Positions 8,343 to 15,319 of a stretch of DNA of 30,252 bases are shown here, piece by piece. Every line of letters begins with the position of its first letter. The stretch's first letter is position 1. Source of the DNA: Spirochaetota bacterium (GTDB lineage: Bacteria; Spirochaetota; Spirochaetia; DSM-27196; PWMO01); the NCBI GenBank assembly GCA_009908735.1, contig JAAAOR010000012.1, positions 1 through 30,252 on the forward strand, read 5' to 3'. The translations under genes were made by a program, and so were the position numbers. A model generated the notes under the pieces. That model saw only the letters and a list, made by a program, of their open reading frames with translations. It searched no databases and was not told the origin of the DNA.

Positions 8343-8371
8343 ATTATAGCAGCAGGTTCGGCTTTTGTCTC
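8343..8371 (-). promoter_or_regulatory. Sigma70 promoter of the exported-protein gene
   Basis: On the minus strand GAGACA (8366-8371, 4/6), a 17-bp spacer, and a perfect TATAAT (8343-8348). The predicted start is near 8336, giving a leader of about 35 nt that contains both ribosome-binding-site copies. Confidence 0.65.
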
Positions 8372-8407
8372 GCAGGGTAGACGTAGTGGGGATTTGTACT
8401 CGTTGCG

Positions 8408-8416
8408 TGCTATATT
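8408..8416 (+). promoter_or_regulatory. Extended -10 promoter of the SDR gene
   Basis: TGCTATATT is an extended -10 (TGn plus TATATT at 8411-8416). No -35 fits at 16-18 bp. It lies 9 bases before the ATG at 8426, so the transcript would begin within a few bases of the start codon. It is back-to-back with the promoter at 8343-8371. Confidence 0.5.
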
Positions 8417-8425
8417 GTGGCGGTG

Positions 8426-9145
8426 ATGACGATGTTGCGCGCTCTGGTGGTCGGTGCAACCGGCGGAATCGGCCGTGAGGTTGCCCGCGCTCTCGCAAAG
8501 CCGGAAATGGAGATCATCTGTCACGCTCACGTCGACGACGAGCGCGTAGCGGTGATCCTCGAGGATATCCGCTCCCGTGGCGCCCGTGCACAAGCGGTAA
8601 TTCGGAAGATAGAGTGTGCCGAAGATCTATTAGAGGAGATTGATGCGCTTCTGCCGGTGGATATTCTTGTCGTCTCCTTCGGCCCGATGATCCGCGCATC
8701 CGTAGTGGAGACGGAAACCGAGACCTGGCGGCGGATGGCGGAGCTTAACTTCGTGCTGCCGGCGGCGGCGGTCAGCCGATGCCTGCCGGCGATGAAAGAG
8801 CGCAACTTCGGCCGTATACTGCTATTCGGTGGTACGCGTACAGACCGGATTCGCGGCTACGAGACCATCGCTGCGTACGCCGGGGCGAAAACCGGACTCG
8901 CCACCGTGGTGAAGTCGGTGGCGCGACAGACGGGGAGCTACGATATCTGCATTAATGCGCTGTGCCCGGGGTACGTTGACACCGAATACTACGATGATGA
9001 GGAACGCGAGCGGGCGGCACGGGCCGCACCGGGGGGCCGTATGACGGATCCGGCGGAGGTTGCAGAGATGGCCGGCGTTTTGCTGAGCCGCGACAACCGG
9101 AGTCTCACGGGGGCTATCATCCCGATTGACGGTGGCCTGGGATGA
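8426..9145 (+). CDS. Short-chain dehydrogenase/reductase (SDR), atypical active site
   Basis: An NAD(P)-dependent Rossmann-fold oxidoreductase of classical SDR size (239 aa from 8426). Seen: the dinucleotide motif GATGGIG at the N-terminus, Asn in AELNFVLP, YAGAK with the catalytic Tyr and Lys, CPGYVDTE, and the C-terminal LTGAIIPIDGGLG. The usual NAG motif reads SFG. The catalytic Ser, normally 13 residues before Tyr, is absent; the aligned stretch is FGGTRTDRIRG, in which a Thr might substitute. This suggests altered catalysis or a non-enzymatic role. The start is uncertain: GTG 8417, ATG 8426 and ATG 8432 are in frame, none with a Shine-Dalgarno. The substrate cannot be predicted. Confidence 0.85.
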   Translation: MTMLRALVVGATGGIGREVARALAKPEMEIICHAHVDDERVAVILEDIRSRGARAQAVIRKIECAEDLLEEIDALLPVDILVVSFGPMIRASVVETETETWRRMAELNFVLPAAAVSRCLPAMKERNFGRILLFGGTRTDRIRGYETIAAYAGAKTGLATVVKSVARQTGSYDICINALCPGYVDTEYYDDEERERAARAAPGGRMTDPAEVAEMAGVLLSRDNRSLTGAIIPIDGGLG

Positions 9146-9156
9146 GAATTTGAGGT

Positions 9157-9185
9157 TTGACAAAGGCTGTGCGGATAAATACCAT
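9157..9185 (+). promoter_or_regulatory. Sigma70 promoter of the STAS gene
   Basis: A consensus TTGACA (9157-9162), a 17-bp spacer and TACCAT (9180-9185, 4/6). CATAAT at 9183-9188 is an alternative -10 with a 20-bp spacer. The leader would be about 50 nt and includes AAGAGGGGAG just before the ATG. TGCGGATAA (one mismatch to the DnaA box TTATCCACA read on the minus strand) lies in the spacer at 9170-9178. Confidence 0.6.
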
Positions 9186-9245
9186 AATCACGATGCGCTC
9201 ATCTAAAAATCGCGGGCCTGCATCAGTCTCTGTAAGAGGGGAGCT

Positions 9246-9797
9246 ATGAGCAACAACGAGATCGTTCCCGGCTTCGATGAAGAAAAGGACGAAAGTCTCA
9301 AAATCAAGCTGCAGAAGATCGACTCCGTCGAAGGATGCGTAGTCCTCTACCTCACAGGGTACATCGACACGTACAATTCGAACTTTTTCCAGAAGCGCGT
9401 CAATCGTGCTGTAGAAGCCGGTTATAGCAAGCTGATCTTTCACTGCAGCGGGCTGAACTACGTTTCGAGTACCGGGATCGGATCGTTCACGGCCTTTCTC
9501 AAGGCGGTGAAGCCTCGCGGCGGGGACCTCGTCCTGCTCGAGATACAACCGAAGGTCTATGAAGTATTCCAGCTACTCGGGTTTTCCCAGTTCTTCAACA
9601 TTAAGGACAACCTCGACGAGGCGGTGGAGTTCTTCAAGAAGGGCGGCGTCGCCACCGAGTCAGAGGTTTTCCCGAAGATCTTCAAGTGCCCGATCTGCTC
9701 CAAGAGGCTGAAAGCGACCAAGGCCGGCCGTTTCCGCTGTTCGGAGTGCAAGACCATACTCGCCATCGACAACTCGGGACAGGTCTTTCTCGGCTGA
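9246..9797 (+). CDS. STAS-domain (anti-sigma antagonist-like) protein with C-terminal zinc ribbon
   Basis: Residues 18-130 form a STAS domain as in SpoIIAA/RsbV, which binds anti-sigma kinases and is switched by phosphorylation of a Ser. The expected loop is NYVSSTGIGSF, with Ser74/Ser75/Thr76 as candidate phosphosites. Strand pattern VVLYLTGYIDTYNS matches the family. After a short linker the C-terminus carries CPIC (148-151) and CSEC (165-168), a four-Cys zinc ribbon, for a total of 183 aa. The zinc ribbon could mediate nucleic-acid or protein contact. A strong promoter and Shine-Dalgarno precede it, and pspA follows after 135 bases. No anti-sigma factor or phosphatase is nearby. STAS is clear; the signalling partner is unknown. 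Confidence 0.9.
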   Translation: MSNNEIVPGFDEEKDESLKIKLQKIDSVEGCVVLYLTGYIDTYNSNFFQKRVNRAVEAGYSKLIFHCSGLNYVSSTGIGSFTAFLKAVKPRGGDLVLLEIQPKVYEVFQLLGFSQFFNIKDNLDEAVEFFKKGGVATESEVFPKIFKCPICSKRLKATKAGRFRCSECKTILAIDNSGQVFLG

Positions 9798-9905
9798 TCG
9801 CGAGCTCACAAGGCCCTTCAGACATCGAATACTACCTCTGCGGTCTTGACGAATTGCCGCCACCGCGCTTTTCTAGCTCGTGGGTGGGGACGAAGTGTAT
9901 TAAAG

Positions 9906-9920
9906 TCGCGTTCGCCGCGA
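9906..9920 (+). promoter_or_regulatory. Inverted repeat abutting the pspA ribosome binding site
   Basis: TCGCG-TTCGC-CGCGA, with perfect 5-bp arms, ends at the first base of AAGGAGG (9920-9926). In RNA it would form a small hairpin next to the Shine-Dalgarno. The rest of the 9798-9932 gap shows only weak promoter candidates. Confidence 0.3.
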
Positions 9921-9932
9921 AGGAGGCCTTTT

Positions 9933-10691
9933 GTGGGCATATTCGACCGCTTCAGGCGGCTCATAAAATCCAATCTCAACGAGATGATCAATCGGGCGGA
10001 GAATCCGGAGAAGATGCTCGAGCAGGTCATCGACGACATGAACAAGCAACTCATCGAGTCGAAGAAGAGCGTCGCCTCCGCAATAGCCGACGAGAAGAAG
10101 CTTGAGCGCCAGATCAACCAGACACGTGCCCAGTCGGCACAGTGGGAGCGACGGGCGGAGACCGCGGTGCGCGCGGGCGAGGATGACCTTGCCAAAGAAG
10201 CCCTGCTGCGCAAGCAAGAGCTCGATGGCTACGCCGAGGAATACGAGAAGCAGCGGGCGCAGCAGCACGACTCTGTCGAAAAGCTGAAGGTAGCGCTGCG
10301 TGCGCTTCAGCAGAAGCTTGAGGAGGCCCAGCGAAAGCGTAACCTCCTCGTGGCCCGCGCCCGCCGGGTCGAGACTCAGAAAAAGCTGAACGAAACCATC
10401 GGCGGCATGAACGATACGTCGGCTTTCGAGGCGTTTGATCGCATGACCGAGAAGATGGATGAGCGCGAGGCCCACAATGAGGCCATGGAAGAGCTCGAGG
10501 ACACGTCGAGTAAAGACGAACTTGAAGACAAGTTCCGCAAGCTCGAGGGCACGACTACCGACGGCGAGTCGCTGCTTTCCGACTTCAAGAAGCAGCTCGA
10601 AATAGAACACAAGACGGAGCCGGATTCGGGCGAGGAATCCATCGAAGAGCTCAAGCGGAGGCTGCGCGAGGATGAGGGGAAGCGGCAGTAG
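9933..10691 (+). CDS. pspA: PspA/IM30 family phage-shock / membrane-maintenance protein
   Basis: A PspA/Vipp1-family ESCRT-III-like protein that assembles on stressed inner membranes. The GTG start at 9933 has AAGGAGG 6 bases upstream and gives the standard N-terminus, VGIFDRFRRLIKSNLNEMI; a longer in-frame TTG start adds only a non-family arginine-rich stretch. At 252 aa it is slightly longer than E. coli PspA. It is almost entirely coiled coil: AENPEKMLEQVIDDM at about 22-36, then long charged helices to about 190, ending in an acidic tail. No pspF, pspB or pspC is adjacent. The next gene, a winged-helix protein, overlaps its last 20 bases, so a regulatory link is plausible. Confidence 0.95.
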   Translation: MGIFDRFRRLIKSNLNEMINRAENPEKMLEQVIDDMNKQLIESKKSVASAIADEKKLERQINQTRAQSAQWERRAETAVRAGEDDLAKEALLRKQELDGYAEEYEKQRAQQHDSVEKLKVALRALQQKLEEAQRKRNLLVARARRVETQKKLNETIGGMNDTSAFEAFDRMTEKMDEREAHNEAMEELEDTSSKDELEDKFRKLEGTTTDGESLLSDFKKQLEIEHKTEPDSGEESIEELKRRLREDEGKRQ

Positions 10692-11346
10692 CGGACCGCT
10701 TCACGTTCATCTCGTCCCCTCGGATCCGCTCGTTGCGGAGCGTATTCGCAGCCGTGTCGCTCAGCGCCCCTTCTGGGAAATGAGTATAGGTCTCAGTTGC
10801 CGTATCCCGCCGGGAACCGATGTCGTACTTCTGCCGGCGGATCGGTGTAGCGAATGTCTCTTCACCACTGCACCCAATACTCGGACGCCAATCCTCGACG
10901 ATCCTTCGCCGCCGGCGTACCTCGCCTACGGTGCCGCGGAGCTGCTGGTCGGGTGCGTGCTGCGCGGTTGCACCGATTACCTAAAGACGCCTTGGGACGG
11001 CGATGAGCTCGAGTTCCGGCTCGAGCGATTCGCGAGGCCTCTCGAGTTCTTTATGGCCGGCGTGCGGGTTCGCCTTGAGCGCTTGCGCCTGGTGAGTGAG
11101 GTGGGACGAGCGGGTGTGACGGCAGCAGAGTGTGCCCTGCTCCAGCTCCTCATTCGGCACTCCGGGAAGACGGTGTCCCGCGACGCACTTTTCTATGCTC
11201 TCTGGGGCACGGAGGGCGGTAGTTCGCGTCTCGTCGACGTCTATGTTTCGCGATTGCGGCGGCGTTTACGCGAAGTGCTGCCTTCCGGCAGCCTCGTCGA
11301 CCCGCTTCGCTCGGTACGCGGTCGTGGCTATACTCTTGAAGTGTAA
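10672..11346 (+). CDS. OmpR-type winged-helix regulator with degenerate receiver domain
   Basis: The C-terminus (about 135-224) is an OmpR/PhoB winged helix: VTAAECALLQLLIRHSGKTV, SRDALFYALWG, the recognition helix SSRLVDVYVSRLRRRL and the wing RSVRGRGYTLEV. The N-terminal 120 residues keep the outline of a receiver domain, but the phosphoacceptor is Pro55 (DVVLLPAD), the acidic pair near the N-terminus is gone (LVPSDP), and DYLTKP has become DYLKTPW. It therefore should not be switched by phosphotransfer, as in other atypical response regulators. The start ATG at 10672 lies inside the pspA 3' end (20-base overlap), so the two are co-transcribed and probably coupled. A role in envelope-stress control of pspA is inference. 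Confidence 0.85.
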   Translation: MRGSGSSGPLHVHLVPSDPLVAERIRSRVAQRPFWEMSIGLSCRIPPGTDVVLLPADRCSECLFTTAPNTRTPILDDPSPPAYLAYGAAELLVGCVLRGCTDYLKTPWDGDELEFRLERFARPLEFFMAGVRVRLERLRLVSEVGRAGVTAAECALLQLLIRHSGKTVSRDALFYALWGTEGGSSRLVDVYVSRLRRRLREVLPSGSLVDPLRSVRGRGYTLEV

Positions 11347-11358
11347 GAGAATAGCCAC

Positions 11359-11374
11359 TTGTGGATAAATTGTG
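11359..11374 (-). promoter_or_regulatory. DnaA-box-containing 16-mer, copy 1
   Basis: TTGTGGATAAATTGTG; the exact DnaA box TTATCCACA is read on the minus strand at 11360-11368. It sits 13 bases after the stop codon of the winged-helix regulator. A partial box (TGTGGAAGC) follows directly. Confidence 0.55.
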
Positions 11375-11583
11375 GAAGCATTTGAACCTTCGCGATATCG
11401 GACGCCATTCTATAAGTTCGGTTTGCAACGTGGCGCGAATCAACGTGAGCGTTTTACAGCGGTTTTGCGGATAACCGTATGCAGCGCAGCTACTTATGGC
11501 AATGTTAGCGAAATTTGAGAGATGCGTGAACGGTCGTCGGCCGGTGCGCTGTCTGAAAATGTAGACAGGTCGACCCGGCGCGA

Positions 11584-11599
11584 TTGTGGATAAATTGTG
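11584..11599 (-). promoter_or_regulatory. DnaA-box-containing 16-mer, copy 2
   Basis: TTGTGGATAAATTGTG again, with the exact box TTATCCACA on the minus strand at 11585-11593, the same orientation as copy 1 and 225 bp away. It lies 117-132 bases upstream of the GTG start at 11716. Confidence 0.55.
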
Positions 11600-11715
11600 C
11601 GCGATTCGGTCTCCCTGGTCGGCCGGCCGGCCGCCGTTCGAGGGTGCGGCAAGCCCTTGCGGGCACGGCTGCGGGTGCCGACCTGCGCGTTTCGGTTGCA
11701 ATGAGAGGGGGGGGC

Positions 11716-12720
11716 GTGCTACGATTCGCCGAAGTGAAGGCAATCGTACGCCTCGTTGTGCGGTTCATCTTGTCGTTCGCGACGGTTCTGCTTCTTCTCG
11801 TCGCCGGCATCGTGGCCATACGTTGGGTGACGTATCATACTCCCGCAAACGCCCCTGCCGGTCGCGCGATGGCGTACCTGCTGGTGCAGGCCATACGTCC
11901 GGCTTTCCTTCCCGCCGTATTCGTTGCCACCCTCGTCAGCCTCTTCGGCCTGCTGCGTGTGCCACGCGTGCGGCGTGCGGGCCTGCTCGCCGTACTCCTC
12001 ATCACCGGCCTAAGCATTACCTTCGGCACCGCCGGCTTACATCGCCTCGAGAGCATGACGCCCGCCCCGGAAGAACCGCCGAGCAGGCGCCTCGAGTCCG
12101 AGGTGCTGTACCGTAGTGATCGACTCGACATTTATGTGTTTCGCCGGTCCGGGCTCGCGTTCTCTTCGGTCGTGTATCATGCCCCGGAGCGTGACCCGGC
12201 ATTTGGTGTGGCGGAAGAAGGCGTTTTGTATCCCAGCACCCAGGACCTCGAAGTGCGGTCCCCCGACATTCAAGAGCCCGAGCTTCGCGTATCGTTGAGC
12301 GAGCTCGAGAACGCCTACTGGCAGTCATTCGTGCCTCCGCCTGAGGTTGACGGGACACTGGAGGATGTGGCGACCGCCGGTATGGCCTTCGAAGGTCGAT
12401 ACAGCCCCATGAGCCGCGACTTTCTCGTGCTGGCCTGGTCGCTAGCGCTCGTCATGACGAGTCTCTGGACCATCGTGCGGTCAACTCGCTGGCCGCTTCT
12501 GAATATCCTCCTCGCACTCGGCATGGTACGCGCAGTCTTTGCGGCTTTCTCGCTCGTGCAGCGGGAAAGCGTACGGGAGTTTGTCGCCGCCATGCTTCCC
12601 GCAGCTTACCTCGACTATGCGCTGCCCGCGCTGTTCGGCGGCGTGGCGGTGATCCTGCTGCTGATCCTCATCCTGATGCCGCCGTTTGAGCAGTGGAACA
12701 GAGAGGTCGGCAGTGTATAG
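11716..12720 (+). CDS. Six-helix membrane protein, LptF/LptG-like topology
   Basis: 334 aa from GTG 11716, chosen because AGAGGGGGGGG ends one base before it. Three hydrophobic helices lie in the N-terminal third (VVRFILSFATVLLLLVAGI; PAFLPAVFVATLVSLFGLL; GLLAVLLITGLSITFG). A soluble, beta-rich domain of about 120 residues follows (SEVLYRSDRLDIYVFRRSG, FSSVVYH), then three more helices. The 3 + periplasmic beta domain + 3 layout is that of LptF/LptG lipopolysaccharide permeases, which work as a pair with ATPase LptB. Sequence similarity is weak and the soluble domain is shorter than usual. It overlaps the next gene by 8 bases; that gene has the same layout. No family is recognised with certainty. 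Confidence 0.6.
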   Translation: MLRFAEVKAIVRLVVRFILSFATVLLLLVAGIVAIRWVTYHTPANAPAGRAMAYLLVQAIRPAFLPAVFVATLVSLFGLLRVPRVRRAGLLAVLLITGLSITFGTAGLHRLESMTPAPEEPPSRRLESEVLYRSDRLDIYVFRRSGLAFSSVVYHAPERDPAFGVAEEGVLYPSTQDLEVRSPDIQEPELRVSLSELENAYWQSFVPPPEVDGTLEDVATAGMAFEGRYSPMSRDFLVLAWSLALVMTSLWTIVRSTRWPLLNILLALGMVRAVFAAFSLVQRESVREFVAAMLPAAYLDYALPALFGGVAVILLLILILMPPFEQWNREVGSV

Positions 12721-14419
12721 GAGCGCCCGCACCCTCGTAGTTACCATACTCGCGGTCTATCTCGTCGCGCTCGGAGCTTTCATGGCGTACTCCGTGCAGC
12801 AGTTTCCGACGAGGGAGGTGCTGGCGATCTTTCAGCGCACGTGGATCGTCACCAACGGGTTGTATCTGTTCATCGATCGACTCATCCCCGTACAACTGAC
12901 GGCGGTCATCCTCGCGTTTTCCCTTCTGGTGCGCACCACTCGCTCGCAGGCGCGGGTCTCTTTCTTCGATCTTATCCGGCCCGTGCTCGTTGTGGTGATC
13001 GTGACGGCTGTTCTCTACACGGCGGCCGCCGGTCTCGCAGCGCCCATGCTTGCAGGCGCCCGAGACGACGTCGAATATCGGAGCGATCTGGCCGAGAGCC
13101 TTCTCAACGATGCCGATGAGGCCGCGGACCGCAACGAATGGGCGCGTGCGGCCACAGAGTACGAGGCGTATCTCGCCATAGATCCCTCGGACTCGGAGGT
13201 CGAGGCGAAACTGGCCGACGCCCGGGGTGAACTGGCCGACGCTGTCACCGCGGATCAGCAGGATCGCGAGCAAACACCCGCCGGCTACGAGCTTACCAAC
13301 CAGAGCGTTGAGCAACTGGTGGATCGAGCGCAGGAGGCTCTTGCGGGAGAAGACTACATCTCGGCGCACTACTGGGCGCAGCTCGTCCTCGAGCTCGACC
13401 CGGGACGGCCGGAGGCCCAGGACATCCTACGCGAGGCAAACCGGCGGATGACCTCTCTCGAGCTCTCCAATCTCGAGGAGCGCGAGCGAGCAGTCTACGA
13501 GCGGAAACGCGACGCGTATCAGGCGATGGACAACGGTGATATCTTTCGCGCGCATCGCATCTTTTCGGAGCTCGCGGAGGAGTTCCCGCGGGACGGGGAC
13601 GTGCAGCGCTACCTTCCGCAGGTTGCGAGGGAACTGCGAGAGGTGGCATTTTTCGCCGACGAGATCGAACGCAACATGCATCTCCCCGGCTCGAGTGACA
13701 TTCTGTTCACTACTGCCGGAGATGACGATACGGCCGATCGGCGCTTTGTCTCCATCCGCGGGCTCGTCAGCACGCGGGCGGGAACCTACGCTCGGGAGGT
13801 GGAGGTGGTCGACGTCGCAGCGAACGGCGAGGTCCGCCGACATCTGCAGGCCCCATACGGGAAGCTTCGTGCCGGCCGCCTCATACTTCAGGGCGTCGAG
13901 CGTGGAACCGACCGGATCGTCTTTCGGCCCACATACCGCGTGCCGCCTGCCGACGGCGAGGAGCCGGCCTATGTCGAGGTTATGCACAGTGCGCGCGAGC
14001 TGCATGCCCTTCGTGATACGGGACCGAGGTTCACCGGGGTAGGCGTAGCGGAGCTGCTGATGATGGAGGATCTCTTCCCCCGCCTCGGTTATAGTGTCGA
14101 CGGGGTGAGGCTCGCCCTCGCGATGCATCTGGTACGGCCGTTCAGCTTCGTCATTCTTTCTTTCTTCGCACTCGCCGCCGGCTGGGCCTGGCGTACCCGC
14201 TATATCGCGCGCCCACCCATCCTGGTACTTGCGGTGCTGCCGGCGATTCCCCTCATCCTGTCTATCGTCACCACGCTCTATCGCTATCTCCACCGCGTGC
14301 TTCTTGGCCTCATCGTCCCGCTTGGCGACTTCACACCGCTGATCATCGCCACCGTGCTGATAGAGGCGCTGCTTCTGCTCGTTTCACTTGCCGTGCTTGC
14401 CGGACAGTCCTCGTCATGA
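12713..14419 (+). CDS. LptF/LptG-like membrane protein with TPR-like repeats in its soluble domain
   Basis: 568 aa from GTG 12713 (GAGAGG 7 bases upstream; an in-frame TTG at 12686 is less likely). Three N-terminal helices (TLVVTILAVYLVALGAFMAY; PVQLTAVILAFSLLV; LIRPVLVVVIVTAVLYTAAA) precede a soluble region of about 330 residues, then three C-terminal helices. The soluble region starts with three TPR-like helical pairs (NEWARAATEYEAYLAIDP; EDYISAHYWAQLVLELDPGR; GDIFRAHRIFSELAEEFPRD). It continues with a beta-strand domain (AREVEVVDVAANGEVRRHLQ, then RLILQGVERG), like the LptF/G jellyroll. The stretch MMEDLFPRLGYSVDGVRLAL before HLVRPFSFVILSFFALAAG resembles the LptF/G entry to TM4. Start and stop overlap both neighbours. 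Assignment is inference; a TPR membrane protein of unknown role is the alternative. Confidence 0.6.
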   Translation: MYRSARTLVVTILAVYLVALGAFMAYSVQQFPTREVLAIFQRTWIVTNGLYLFIDRLIPVQLTAVILAFSLLVRTTRSQARVSFFDLIRPVLVVVIVTAVLYTAAAGLAAPMLAGARDDVEYRSDLAESLLNDADEAADRNEWARAATEYEAYLAIDPSDSEVEAKLADARGELADAVTADQQDREQTPAGYELTNQSVEQLVDRAQEALAGEDYISAHYWAQLVLELDPGRPEAQDILREANRRMTSLELSNLEERERAVYERKRDAYQAMDNGDIFRAHRIFSELAEEFPRDGDVQRYLPQVARELREVAFFADEIERNMHLPGSSDILFTTAGDDDTADRRFVSIRGLVSTRAGTYAREVEVVDVAANGEVRRHLQAPYGKLRAGRLILQGVERGTDRIVFRPTYRVPPADGEEPAYVEVMHSARELHALRDTGPRFTGVGVAELLMMEDLFPRLGYSVDGVRLALAMHLVRPFSFVILSFFALAAGWAWRTRYIARPPILVLAVLPAIPLILSIVTTLYRYLHRVLLGLIVPLGDFTPLIIATVLIEALLLLVSLAVLAGQSSS

Positions 14420-15306
14420 AGTTGCCGCACTTCGCGGCACGCGGCCCGTCGCTACCGCGCTTCGACCCCTCCCGCATTCGCCGGCGGGATTTCCCGTGGG
14501 GGAAGCTCGTGGGCGGAGCCGTAGGGCTGACCGCCGGTCTGTTCGGGATGGTTTTTGGAATTATCGTGGGTCATCTTGTCGACGAGGTGCTGTGGACGCA
14601 CCTGATGCGCCGCCTCGTGCGGCGATTCATTCGCACAGGCTCCGCGGCCCCCGAGCTGAACGCGGTCGCACCGGCCGTCTCCATCCTGTTGCTGCTGGTC
14701 GATGTGGCGCACTGCAGCCACGCCTCGCCCGCGACGGGCGCAATCTCGTTTGTCCGGGACCATCTCTATGGTCGCTACGCCACAAGTGGCCGCCCGCGCC
14801 GTCTGCTCGACATCGCGTGGGAGGAGGTGTTTGCGCGTGCGGAGGTCGAGAGGCCGGCTGGGGGTGGCAACGCGGCGGAGGGTGGCAACGGGGCGGTCGG
14901 TGGCGACGCGGCGGAGCCTTCCCTGGAGCTTCTTGCCGCGCGGCTGACGTATAACGAACGGGCCGAGGTCGCCTGGCTCGCGGGCCGCGTCGCACGAGAC
15001 GCGGGGCCCTGCGCGCGCCGAATTGCGGACGGTATCGCACGGCGCCTCGGCGCCGACGTCGGGCTTGTTGCGGACGCTGCCCGACACGAGGGGGAGCTCG
15101 ATGAGCGTGCGTGCATGTTGCTCGGCGTTCCGCAGAATGCCGATCGCGCCCAGGTGCGACACGCCTACCGCAGGCTTGCCGCAGAGTTTCACCCCGACGG
15201 TACCGGGGCACTGGAGGCGCATCAGCGCCGACAGGCCGAGGAGGCCTTTATCCGTATCCGCGGGGCCTATGAACAATTGATGGGGGAGTTTGGTGAGGAA
15301 CCATGA
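14416..15306 (+). CDS. djlA: DjlA-like membrane-anchored DnaJ co-chaperone
   Basis: A membrane-bound J-domain protein that would recruit and stimulate DnaK at the inner membrane. The N-terminus has the DjlA-type anchor, WGKLVGGAVGLTAGLFGMVF then GIIVGHLVD, a Gly-rich helix that in DjlA drives dimerisation. A TerB-like helical domain occupies about 85-215, interrupted by a Gly/Ala/Asn linker near 150-167. The J domain is at the C-terminus (about 230-290), with the essential HPD in YRRLAAEFHPDGTG. Length is 296 aa against about 270 in E. coli. Its ATG overlaps the upstream stop (ATGA), so it is translationally coupled to the LptF/G-like pair and may help assemble or regulate it. Confidence 0.88.
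   Translation: MKLPHFAARGPSLPRFDPSRIRRRDFPWGKLVGGAVGLTAGLFGMVFGIIVGHLVDEVLWTHLMRRLVRRFIRTGSAAPELNAVAPAVSILLLLVDVAHCSHASPATGAISFVRDHLYGRYATSGRPRRLLDIAWEEVFARAEVERPAGGGNAAEGGNGAVGGDAAEPSLELLAARLTYNERAEVAWLAGRVARDAGPCARRIADGIARRLGADVGLVADAARHEGELDERACMLLGVPQNADRAQVRHAYRRLAAEFHPDGTGALEAHQRRQAEEAFIRIRGAYEQLMGEFGEEP
14859..14912 (+). repeat. Imperfect tandem repeat in the djlA linker
   Basis: About three imperfect 18-bp units of the form GGTGGCAACGCGGCGGAG encode GGNAAEGGNGAVGGDAAE. The units stay in frame and build a flexible linker between the two halves of the TerB-like region. Such repeats are prone to length change by slippage. Confidence 0.6.
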
Positions 15307-15319
15307 GCGTGACAGCGCC

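Larger units (their letters stand above)
11347..11715. other. Gene-free stretch with DnaA-box-like repeats
   Basis: No protein-like frame is supported here; the frame of the next gene is open back to 11584, but that part is arginine-rich with no ribosome binding site. The first 250 bases are less GC-rich than the surroundings. The 16-mer TTGTGGATAAATTGTG occurs twice in the same orientation (11359-11374, 11584-11599). Each copy contains TGTGGATAA, the exact reverse complement of the DnaA box TTATCCACA. TGCGGATAA (11466-11474) is a one-mismatch version. The last 80 bases are very GC-rich (GGCCGGCCGGCCGCC). Confidence 0.7.

Noticed and set aside
11347..11715. Calling the DnaA-box region the chromosomal origin
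   Set aside because: No dnaA, dnaN, gyrB, rpmH or parAB nearby and no clear strand-bias switch; only a DnaA-binding locus is supported.
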